The notes below the pieces were generated by a model that was not told where the DNA came from, ran no database searches, and worked only from the letters and a program-made list of their open reading frames with translations. Made by a program: the position numbers and the translations under genes. From BM506 sp031581485 (lineage in GTDB: Bacteria > Desulfobacterota > Desulfobulbia > Desulfobulbales > SURF-16): DNA of 6,871 bases. Below, piece after piece: positions 1 to 6,628 of this stretch; the first letter of the stretch is position 1; every line of letters starts with the position of its first letter. The DNA lies in contig JAVLBA010000100.1 of the NCBI GenBank assembly GCA_031581485.1, positions 1 through 6,871 of the forward strand. The letters run 5' to 3'.

Positions 1-1
1 C

Positions 2-1900
2 TTTTATCAGGAACTCTGGCCCGCCACCTTCAGCGAGGGGCAGGGATTGACGCCCTTCAAAATAGGTGCTGAATACGCCCTCATTGCCATGATGCTCTGT
101 GCCGCCCTGCTCTTTTATCAGAAAGCGCGCAGGGGTGGTGTGCCCTATGACGCCGCAGCTCTTTTTGTGGCCATGGGCATCACCATCCTCAGTGAACTGA
201 CCCTGACGCGCTATAGTGGTGTCTTTGACAGCTTCAATCTGCTTGGTCATTTCTATAAGGTTCTGGCCTATATTTTTATCTATAAAGCCATATTTGTCGT
301 CCTGGTTCAGGGGCCTTTTCAGGAATTGCACAGGGCAATCAGGGCGCTGCAAGAGAGTGAGGCAGAAGTCAAACAGAGCAAAGAGTATTTCCGCATCATC
401 ATGGACAGCCTCGATGCCCTGGTTTATGTCGCGGATATGGAGAGCTATGAAATCCTCTTTGTGAACGCCTATGGTCAAAAACAGTGGGGGGATGTGGTTG
501 GTAAAAGATGCTGGCAGGTATTGCAGGCCAACCAGACGGGTCCATGTCCCTTCTGTACCAATGACAAACTGGTGGACGGGGCGGGCAATCCCCTGGGGGT
601 CCATGTCTGGGAATTCCAGAATACTGTGACGCAGCAATGGTATGAGTGCCGGGATCAGGCCATCCTGTGGCCGGATGGCCGGCTGGTGCGGTTGGAGATA
701 GCCACGGACATAACCAGGCGCCATCAGGCCGAACTCCAGATGCGGCAGGCCCAGAAGATGGAGTCCATCGGCGCCCTGGCCGGCGGCATCGCCCACGATT
801 TCAATAATATTCTCAGTGCCATTTCCGGGTATACGGAGCTGGCCATGATGCGGAAGAAAGAAGACATAGAGGCGCAGCGCCAAGATCTGCAGCAGGTCCG
901 CCTGGCAGCGGCTCGGGCCGCAACCCTGGTCCGCCAGATTCTGACCTTCAGCCGCAGACAGCCGGAGGAGAGGAAAGCCGTGCAGATCTCCTTGATTATC
1001 AAGGAGGCCCTGAAGCTGCTGCGCGCCTCCATCCCCACCACCATCGAGATTCGTCAGCAAATTATTTCCCAGGCCATGGTCCTGGCGGATCCGGTCCAGA
1101 TTCATCAACTGGTGATGAACCTGGCCACCAACGCCTATCAGGCTATGCAGGAGGAAGGGGGCGGGGTATTGGAGTTCACCTTGGAGGAGATTGTTGTTGA
1201 TGGTGACGAGGAACTTGCCCCTGGCCCTTATGTGATGCTGACGGTAAGTGACACCGGCTGCGGCATGGAAAAAGCGATGATGACCAAAATATTTGAGCCC
1301 TATTATACCACCAAAGAGGTGGGCAAGGGCACCGGGCTGGGGCTGGCCGTGGTCCATGGCATTGTCAAAAGCCATAAGGGCAAGATCGAGGTCCACAGTG
1401 AGGTGGGACGAGGCACGACCTTTAAAGTCTTTCTGCCCATGGTGGTCAGTGAAGAAGCCATAGCAGAGATTGTCGATATGGTGCCGCCCATGGCCAAGGC
1501 CCATGAACGCATCATGGTGGTGGATGACGAAGAGGCCATTCGCGACCTGCTCAGTCAGTTTCTGAGTCAGGCCGGCTATGGGGTTGAGGTCTTTGCGGAC
1601 GGGGTGCAGGCCTGGCAGGCCTTTAAGAGCAGACCGGATGGCTGGGATCTTCTTCTTACCGATCAGACCATGCCGAAAATGACCGGTGATCAATTGGTGG
1701 CCAAGGTCTTGTCCCTGCGGCCGGAGCTGCCCGTCATCATCTGTTCTGGGTACAGTCAGATACGCAGTGGCCAGCAGGCGAAAAAAGTGGGGGCAGCAGC
1801 TTTTTTGCAAAAACCCCTTGACAGAAACGTCCTCCTTACCCAGATTGCCAGGACCTTGGCGGCAAGAGCTGAGGAGGAAGATGACAAGCCCGGCCCATGA
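2..1900 (+). CDS. Hybrid sensor histidine kinase with MASE3, PAS and receiver domains (5' end outside window)
   Basis: Membrane-bound two-component kinase: it should sense a signal, autophosphorylate on His and pass the phosphate to its own receiver. The frame is open from base 2. A TTG at 47 could be read as a start, but the in-frame residues before it (SEGQG, then LTPFK) look like the middle of a MASE3 membrane sensor, so the gene is 5'-truncated here. Numbering from that TTG: hydrophobic segments at about 7-25, 35-52 and 66-88; a short helical linker at 92-115; PAS at about 113-224, with Cys155, Cys167 and Cys170 (CPFC); HisKA with phospho-acceptor His250 in LAGGIAHDFNN; HATPase_c with N-box Asn358/Asn362, G1 box DTGCG at 402-406, F-box FEPYY and G2 GKGTGLGL at 426-433. 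The receiver, about 488-605, has acidic pocket Asp493/Asp494, phospho-acceptor Asp539, Ser567 and Lys589. All catalytic residues are present. No HPt or DNA-binding output domain follows, so the partner is unknown. The gene converges with the minus-strand genes. Confidence 0.93.
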   Translation, partial: FYQELWPATFSEGQGLTPFKIGAEYALIAMMLCAALLFYQKARRGGVPYDAAALFVAMGITILSELTLTRYSGVFDSFNLLGHFYKVLAYIFIYKAIFVVLVQGPFQELHRAIRALQESEAEVKQSKEYFRIIMDSLDALVYVADMESYEILFVNAYGQKQWGDVVGKRCWQVLQANQTGPCPFCTNDKLVDGAGNPLGVHVWEFQNTVTQQWYECRDQAILWPDGRLVRLEIATDITRRHQAELQMRQAQKMESIGALAGGIAHDFNNILSAISGYTELAMMRKKEDIEAQRQDLQQVRLAAARAATLVRQILTFSRRQPEERKAVQISLIIKEALKLLRASIPTTIEIRQQIISQAMVLADPVQIHQLVMNLATNAYQAMQEEGGGVLEFTLEEIVVDGDEELAPGPYVMLTVSDTGCGMEKAMMTKIFEPYYTTKEVGKGTGLGLAVVHGIVKSHKGKIEVHSEVGRGTTFKVFLPMVVSEEAIAEIVDMVPPMAKAHERIMVVDDEEAIRDLLSQFLSQAGYGVEVFADGVQAWQAFKSRPDGWDLLLTDQTMPKMTGDQLVAKVLSLRPELPVIICSGYSQIRSGQQAKKVGAAAFLQKPLDRNVLLTQIARTLAARAEEEDDKPGP

Positions 1901-1966
1901 GAATCGAGAGCGGCAGGTCGATTTCTGAGGATGGGTCTGCTCTTACTTGCTTGAGCGGAACTGCGG

Positions 1967-2605
1967 TTAGGGATTGAAGCCGGTGAGTGTGGAAGATGCT
2001 ATTGAGGAGGAAACAACAAAAAAACCTTCTGAATTCCAGAATATTCCTTCCAGGGCGTCATCAATAGATTGAAGACCCTTGCTGGTCATTTGGCTCACAT
2101 GGGCGTTTGAGACATTTACAAATTTGCTGCCTTTTTTCGTGTTGGAAATAGTGTTGTTGACATAGCCTTCAATGTGAATATTTCCAGACACGTGGAAGAC
2201 CTTTCTTTCGTAAGGGTTTTTCTTGAAACTTATGGTATTGGCAATATCTAATTTATGTTGATCGAGTATTTTTTCATCTTTGATTATTTCAGAAGGTTTA
2301 TCAAAAGCAAAGAGTATATCTGCAACAGGAATTAGGTAATCTTTATAACTGCCAATGACGCACTTGTTTTTAAGGTCAGCTATGTTGACATCCCTTAAGA
2401 AAATCATTTCCTGATCGCCAAGGGTTTTCAGGCTGACCGGAAGCGTATTGTTTGCAGACCTTTCCAGGATATCACTTATCCTGTTACTGTTAATAGTGCC
2501 TCTTCCTTGGCGGAGAAAATTGATCTTCCCCTGTATGTAGTATTGATTACTTCCTGAATATATTACAATATTTCTTTCCGGGAGATCATCATATGAATCA
2601 GTCAT
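1967..2605 (-). CDS. Hypothetical AT-rich protein downstream of valS
   Basis: I do not recognise this 212-residue protein with confidence. The start is ATG at 2605-2603, because GGAG lies six bases upstream; the longer reading from TTG at 2650 adds 15 residues with no ribosome-binding site and starts inside a hairpin. No signal peptide, membrane helix or Cys/His metal cluster is visible. It appears soluble and rich in beta strands. Residues 11-76 have the pattern of small beta domains of the DUF6812 kind (a strand, IQGKI, NRISDILE, then MIFLRDVNI); residues 134-204 look like a weaker copy (KVFHVSGN, HIEGYV, then a strand-rich end). An IPVADI motif sits at 92-97. The family link is a tentative pattern resemblance. 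Base composition differs from its neighbours: 18 of 60 bases are G+C at 2281-2340, against 40 of 60 at 4681-4740 in valS. This suggests transfer. It is the last gene on this strand before the convergent kinase. Confidence 0.75.
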   Translation of the reverse strand: MTDSYDDLPERNIVIYSGSNQYYIQGKINFLRQGRGTINSNRISDILERSANNTLPVSLKTLGDQEMIFLRDVNIADLKNKCVIGSYKDYLIPVADILFAFDKPSEIIKDEKILDQHKLDIANTISFKKNPYERKVFHVSGNIHIEGYVNNTISNTKKGSKFVNVSNAHVSQMTSKGLQSIDDALEGIFWNSEGFFVVSSSIASSTLTGFNP

Positions 2606-2611
2606 AAAAAA

Positions 2612-2615
2612 CTCC
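2612..2615 (-). promoter_or_regulatory. Ribosome binding site that fixes the start of the AT-rich gene
   Basis: On the minus strand GGAG is followed by six T residues and then ATG at 2605-2603. This is a canonical Shine-Dalgarno spacing. It favours this ATG over the upstream in-frame TTG at 2650-2648. Confidence 0.75.
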
Positions 2616-2643
2616 GTATTAGGGTAGGTGGACGATGCATTTT

Positions 2644-2669
2644 GCGGCAATGAGACAAACCCTTGCCGC
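2644..2669 (-). other. GC-rich stem-loop between valS and the downstream gene
   Basis: Perfect 7-bp inverted repeat: GCGGCAA at 2644-2650 and TTGCCGC at 2663-2669, with a 12-base loop. It begins about 13 bases past the valS stop codon on the minus strand. No T-run follows on either strand, so it is not a canonical intrinsic terminator. It could protect the valS mRNA 3' end or attenuate readthrough into the AT-rich gene; either role is inference. Confidence 0.5.
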
Positions 2670-2682
2670 CCCCTTTGCTCTT

Positions 2683-5349
2683 TCAGGTCAGTTCCAGGAG
2701 GCGGCTGACGGCCTCGTCGATCTTGGTGAGTTGGAGGCTGAATTCCGCCAGTTTGGCATTTTCCTTGGCAATGATCTCATCCGGGGCATTGGCCAGGAAT
2801 TTTTCATTGCTGAGCTTGCCCCTGGTCTGGTTGGCCTGTTTCTCCAGTTTTTCCTTGTTTCGGGTGAGCTTGGCGACCTCTTTTTCCACATCGATAAGGC
2901 CCTTGAGGGGCACAAATATTTCAATATCCGCAAAGATATAACTGGCCGTGCCTTTGGGCACGGTGCCTGAGGCCCGGACATCCAGGTGAGCGGTGCGGGT
3001 GAGCCCCATGATGGAAGAAGCGTGGGTCTGCAGCCGCTGGCTTTTGATGGGATCCGGACAGATGGCAAAGGCCTCGATCTCGGTGGAGGGGTGGATCTGC
3101 ATCTCGCTGCGGATATTGCGGATGCCGCCGATGACACCCATGATCAGGGCACCGCTCTCCTCGGCCTCGGTATCCTCCCAGGCCGGGTTGACCAGGGGAA
3201 AACTCTGGGTCATGAGAGTGGGGCGCACCCCGGGCAGAAAATGCCAGATCTCCTCGGTGACAAAGGGGGCTATGGGGTGCAGGAGTTTGACGACCGCCTC
3301 CAGGACGGTAAAGAGCACGCTCTGGGCCTCGCCCTTTTTGCCGGCGTCCTCTCCGTAGAGATCTGACTTGATCCATTCCAGGTACCAGTCGCAGAACTCA
3401 TGCCAGATAAAGTGGTAGATGCTTGAGGCGGTGTCGTTGAAGCGGAAGCCGGCCAGGGAGTCATGCACTTCGCAGATGGTCTTATTGAGACGGCTTAAGA
3501 TCCAGCGATGGGCCAGGGCCATGGAGGCGGGTTGGACATTGTGGGTGGCTGCCGCATCGCAGTCGTTGATATGCATGAGGCTGAAGCGGGCGGCATTCCA
3601 GATCTTATTGATGAAATGGCGGTAGCCCTCAATGCGCTCCTCGGAGAGCCTGATGTCGCGGCCTTGGGCGGCAAAGGCGGTCATGGTGAAGCGCAGGGCG
3701 TCGGTGCCGTATTCTTCCATCACCACCAGAGGGTCAATAACATTGCCGGTGGATTTGGACATCTTCTTGCCCTCCTTGTCCCTGACCAGGGCATGGAGGT
3801 AGACGTCTTTGAAAGGGACTTCGTCCAGGAAGTGGAGGCCCATCATCATCATCCGCGCCACCCAGAAGAAGAGGATGTCAAAGCTGGTGATGAGCACCGA
3901 GGTGGGGTAGAAGAATTTCAGCTCCTGGGTTTCCTCGGGCCAGCCCAGGGTGGAGAAGGGCCACAGGGCCGAGGAGAACCAGGTGTCCAGGACGTCGCTT
4001 TCCTGGGTCAGGCTGGTGGAGTGGCATTGGCTGCAGCCGGCCGGGGCTGTCTCCTCCACCATGAGATGGCCGCACTCGTCGCAGGTCCAGGCCGGGATCT
4101 GATGGCCCCACCAGATCTGGCGGGAGATGCACCAGTCGCGGATATTGTCCATCCAGGCGTAGAAGGTGTTGTCCCAGCTTTTGGGATGGATATTGATGCG
4201 GCCTTGACGCACCGCAGTCACGGCCGCATCAGCCAGGGGCCTGACAGAGACAAACCATTGCAGGGAGGTGGTGGGCTCCACCACGGTGTGACAGCGGTAG
4301 CAGTTGCCCACGGCATGGTCGTAATCCTCGATCATCTCGAGAAAGCCCTGGGCCTCCAGGTCTTTAACGATCTTGGTCCGGCAGGCAAAGCGGTCCAGGC
4401 CGCTATAGACGCCGGCCAGCTCGTTCATGGTGCCGGAGTTGTCCATCACCTTGATGACCTCCAGGTGGTGGCGGAGGCCTATTTCATAGTCGTCGCGGTC
4501 ATGGGCCGGGGTGACCTTGAGGGCTCCGGTGCCGAATTCGCGCTGCACGTGGTGGTCAAAGACCACGGGGATGGTGCGGTCAGTCAGCGGCAGGCGGATG
4601 CCGATATCCTTGAGGTGGGCATAGCGGGGGTCGTCGGGATGGACGGCAACGCCGCTGTCGCCCAGCATGGTCTCGGGACGGGTGGTGGCCACCACCAGGT
4701 GGCCGGAGCCGTCGGCATAGGGATAGCGGATGTGGTAGAGCTTGCCCTTTTTCTCCTCATGCTCCACCTCGTCATCGGAGAGGGCGGTATGGCAGCGCGG
4801 GCACCAGTTGACGATATAATCACCCTTGTAGATCAGCCCTTCGTTAAAGAGGCGGACAAAGACGGTGCGCACCGCCTTGGAGAGGCCCTCGTCCATGGTG
4901 AATCGTTCGCGCTCCCAGTCGCAGGAGCAGCCCAGGCGCTTGAGCTGGTTGATGATGGTGCCGCCTTTTTCCTGCCGCCACTGCCAGACCCGTTCGATGA
5001 ACTGGTCGCGACCCAGATCGTGGCGGCTCTTGTTTTCGGAGGCCAGCTGGCGCTCCACCACGTTCTGGGTGGCGATGCCGGCATGGTCGGTGCCCGGTAT
5101 CCAGAGGGTGTTGCAGCCCATCATCCTCTTGTAGCGGATCAGGACGTCCTGCAGGGTGTTATTGAGGGCATGGCCAACGTGGAGGACACCGGTGACGTTG
5201 GGGGGGGGCATAACAATGGCGAAACTGTCGCGCTGCGGGTCCATGTGGGCGCTGAAGCTCTTCTCCTGCTGCCAGACAGCGTACCATTTCTTTTCGACTT
5301 CACTGAATTCGTAGGCCTTGGCCAGGGTTTCGGGGCTGCTGGTATCCAT
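2683..5349 (-). CDS. valS: Valyl-tRNA synthetase
   Basis: Cytoplasmic class I aminoacyl-tRNA synthetase that activates valine with ATP, loads it onto tRNA-Val and hydrolyses mischarged threonine. The 888-residue length is normal for a complete bacterial ValRS. Visible elements: PPPNVTG followed by the class I HIGH-type motif HVGH at 57-60; CP1 editing domain at about 205-345 with TTRPETMLGD (222-231) and a GTGALKVTPAHD block (273-284); WCISRQIWWGHQIPAW at 406-421; the KMSKS loop at 529-533; anticodon-binding helical domain at about 610-760; and a C-terminal coiled coil at about 816-888. Four CxxC pairs (183/186, 350/353, 423/426, 439/442) match the two zinc sites known from Thermus-type ValRS. 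The ATG at 5349 is directly preceded by an in-frame TAA, so no longer start exists. The nearest Shine-Dalgarno candidate, GGAG at 5366-5363, is 13 bases away inside the upstream gene, so expression may depend on translational coupling. Confidence 0.99.
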   Translation of the reverse strand: MDTSSPETLAKAYEFSEVEKKWYAVWQQEKSFSAHMDPQRDSFAIVMPPPNVTGVLHVGHALNNTLQDVLIRYKRMMGCNTLWIPGTDHAGIATQNVVERQLASENKSRHDLGRDQFIERVWQWRQEKGGTIINQLKRLGCSCDWERERFTMDEGLSKAVRTVFVRLFNEGLIYKGDYIVNWCPRCHTALSDDEVEHEEKKGKLYHIRYPYADGSGHLVVATTRPETMLGDSGVAVHPDDPRYAHLKDIGIRLPLTDRTIPVVFDHHVQREFGTGALKVTPAHDRDDYEIGLRHHLEVIKVMDNSGTMNELAGVYSGLDRFACRTKIVKDLEAQGFLEMIEDYDHAVGNCYRCHTVVEPTTSLQWFVSVRPLADAAVTAVRQGRINIHPKSWDNTFYAWMDNIRDWCISRQIWWGHQIPAWTCDECGHLMVEETAPAGCSQCHSTSLTQESDVLDTWFSSALWPFSTLGWPEETQELKFFYPTSVLITSFDILFFWVARMMMMGLHFLDEVPFKDVYLHALVRDKEGKKMSKSTGNVIDPLVVMEEYGTDALRFTMTAFAAQGRDIRLSEERIEGYRHFINKIWNAARFSLMHINDCDAAATHNVQPASMALAHRWILSRLNKTICEVHDSLAGFRFNDTASSIYHFIWHEFCDWYLEWIKSDLYGEDAGKKGEAQSVLFTVLEAVVKLLHPIAPFVTEEIWHFLPGVRPTLMTQSFPLVNPAWEDTEAEESGALIMGVIGGIRNIRSEMQIHPSTEIEAFAICPDPIKSQRLQTHASSIMGLTRTAHLDVRASGTVPKGTASYIFADIEIFVPLKGLIDVEKEVAKLTRNKEKLEKQANQTRGKLSNEKFLANAPDEIIAKENAKLAEFSLQLTKIDEAVSRLLELT

Positions 5350-5352
5350 TTA

Positions 5353-6414
5353 TTAAACGACGCTCCACGGTTTGGGAAAGAAAATTTGTGTATATAAATC
5401 AAGGGCATAACGATCGGTCATGCCGGCAATAAAGTCACAGACCCGCCGGTGCCGCGGCGTCTCATCGGGATAGTTGATCTCAACACCCCATACCTCTCCA
5501 GAGGGCAGCATAATGTCTTCCACCATGAAATATTCATAGAGTTCGCGGAGGATCTTCATGGCCTTTTTGAAGTCGTCATGGACCTGGTGGGAGCGGTAGA
5601 CGTTGTCATAGAGAAAGAGGCGGAGAGCGGCAATGGCCGCCACTATCTCCGGGGTCATGGCCAGGCGGCCTTCAGCTGTTTCCTTGGTGCGCATCACCAT
5701 ATCCGTGACCATGGTGGAGATGCGCTGGGAATTTTTTTGACCCAGGATCTGTAAGATCTCTTTGAGCTCACCTTTGATCTCCAGAATACCGGCCCGGATG
5801 GCGTCATCAAGGTCATGGTTGACGTAGGCCAGGATATCGGCAATCCGGACCACCTGGCCTTCCAGGGAGTCGGGCAGAGCGGTGAAATCCGTGGGCAGGA
5901 TGTCATTGAGCCCCTTGGAGTGGTGGACAATGCCGTTGCGCACCTCATGGGTCAGGTTGAGGCCGCGGCCCTTGTTTTCCAGATGGTCCACCACCCGCAG
6001 ACTCTGTTCATAATGGCGGAAGCCGCCGGGATGAAGCTCGTTTAAAACCGATTCGCCGGCATGGCCAAAGGGGGTGTGGCCCAGATCATGGCCCAGGGCA
6101 ATGGCCTCAATGAGATGTTCATTGAGGCGCAGGGCCACGCCGATGGTGCGGGCAATCTGGGAGACCTCCAAGGCATGGGTGAGCCTGGTGCGGTAATGGT
6201 CGCCGGTGGGGGCGAGGAAAACCTGGGTCTTATGGGTGAGGCGGCGAAAGGTCTTGGAGTGGATGATGCGGTCCCGGTCGCGCTGGAAGGGCAGGCGGAT
6301 GGGGCATTCCTTTTCCGGATGGAAGCGGCCCTTGCTTTCCTTGTTGAGACAGGCATGGGGAGAGAGGCTGCGTGCTTCTCTCTCCAGCATTTCATGGCGT
6401 AGGGTAGGGGTCAT
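5353..6414 (-). CDS. Deoxyguanosinetriphosphate triphosphohydrolase-like protein (type 2, HD domain)
   Basis: Metal-dependent HD-superfamily phosphohydrolase of the dGTPase type-2 family. Members split dNTPs into deoxynucleoside and triphosphate and so adjust the dNTP pool. The 353 residues correspond to a full-length protein. Family blocks in order: CPIRLPFQRDRDRIIHS at 37-53, FRRLTHKTQVF at 56-66, GDHYRTRLTH with metal ligand His80, ALGHDLGHTPFGHAGE at 106-121 with His109/Asp110, and RIADILAYVNHDLDDA at 190-205, where Asp193 is the likely fourth ligand. The C-terminal part (about 255-350) is helical. The ATG at 6414 has an in-frame TGA two codons upstream and no clear Shine-Dalgarno sequence. 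ATG at 6390 is an alternative, also without one. The stop lies three bases from the valS ATG, which implies co-transcription. Substrate preference (dGTP or all dNTPs) cannot be read from sequence; dgt is used loosely for this family. Confidence 0.95.
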   Translation of the reverse strand: MTPTLRHEMLEREARSLSPHACLNKESKGRFHPEKECPIRLPFQRDRDRIIHSKTFRRLTHKTQVFLAPTGDHYRTRLTHALEVSQIARTIGVALRLNEHLIEAIALGHDLGHTPFGHAGESVLNELHPGGFRHYEQSLRVVDHLENKGRGLNLTHEVRNGIVHHSKGLNDILPTDFTALPDSLEGQVVRIADILAYVNHDLDDAIRAGILEIKGELKEILQILGQKNSQRISTMVTDMVMRTKETAEGRLAMTPEIVAAIAALRLFLYDNVYRSHQVHDDFKKAMKILRELYEYFMVEDIMLPSGEVWGVEINYPDETPRHRRVCDFIAGMTDRYALDLYTQIFFPKPWSVV

Positions 6415-6507
6415 GGTAGGTCACGGCTGGATAAAAAATGAAGAGACAGTGCTGCAGGTGACGCGATTCATGATCCCCATGGTGGACAAGGAACATGGAA
6501 CCCACAC

Positions 6508-6569
6508 AAAAACCGCAATAAGCCGAGAAAAGCAACTGAAAAAAATGCCCTTCGCTTAATGCGGTTTTT
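6508..6569 (-). terminator. Long inverted repeat flanked by A5 and T5, likely intrinsic terminator
   Basis: The arms are 16 bases each: AAAAACCGCAATAAGC at 6508-6523 and GCTTAATGCGGTTTTT at 6554-6569. They pair with a single A-A mismatch (6518/6559). The 30-base loop can extend the stem partly (GAA/TTC and GCA/TGC). The T5 run at the end of the stem on either strand gives intrinsic-terminator geometry. It lies 60-120 bases past the stop of the partial gene at 6629 and would separate that gene from the dGTPase-valS operon. The symmetry would allow it to stop plus-strand transcripts too, but no plus-strand gene here needs it. Confidence 0.65.
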
Positions 6570-6578
6570 GCAACACAC

Positions 6579-6618
6579 TTGCCGGTAAAGACCTGAAGGA
6601 AGAAGGCCCAGCCGGCAA
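6579..6618 (-). other. Composite stem-loop just after the right-hand gene
   Basis: Outer stem TTGCCGG (6579-6585) with CCGGCAA (6612-6618), 7 bp perfect. The 26-base loop can form a short inner helix (GGCCT with AGGTC, one G-T wobble). It starts about ten bases past the stop codon at 6629 on the minus strand and is not followed by a T-run. It may add to the downstream terminator or stabilise the mRNA end; this role is inferred. Confidence 0.35.
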
Positions 6619-6628
6619 AAACAAGAGC

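Noticed and set aside
47..49. TTG as the real kinase start
   Set aside because: The frame continues upstream with residues fitting the MASE3 domain; the GAGG before it is judged coincidental.
1902..1923. Stem AATCGA/TCGATT between the convergent kinase and orphan gene as a terminator
   Set aside because: Only six mostly AT pairs, a 10-base loop and no T-run on either strand. I see no convincing intrinsic terminator in this 66-base gap.
2606..2650. TTG start giving the AT-rich protein 15 more residues
   Set aside because: No ribosome-binding site precedes it and it falls inside the hairpin after valS. The ATG at 2605 has GGAG at ideal spacing.
2606..2682. Separate promoter for the AT-rich gene
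   Set aside because: TTGCCG and TACCCT or CCTAAT can be paired only with poor matches or wrong spacing, and they lie too close to the ribosome-binding site to be convincing.
3508..5397. 629-codon open frame on the plus strand
   Set aside because: It lies wholly antisense to valS, which has every family motif. Its composition (Gly, Ala, Val, His and Asp-rich, no domain pattern) is what the complement of GC-rich codons gives.
6415..6507. Promoter for the dGTPase-valS operon
   Set aside because: A promoter is expected here, but no pair of -35/-10 boxes at proper spacing stood out; the AT-rich TTTTTTAT near 6430 is not enough. No credible small gene was found either.
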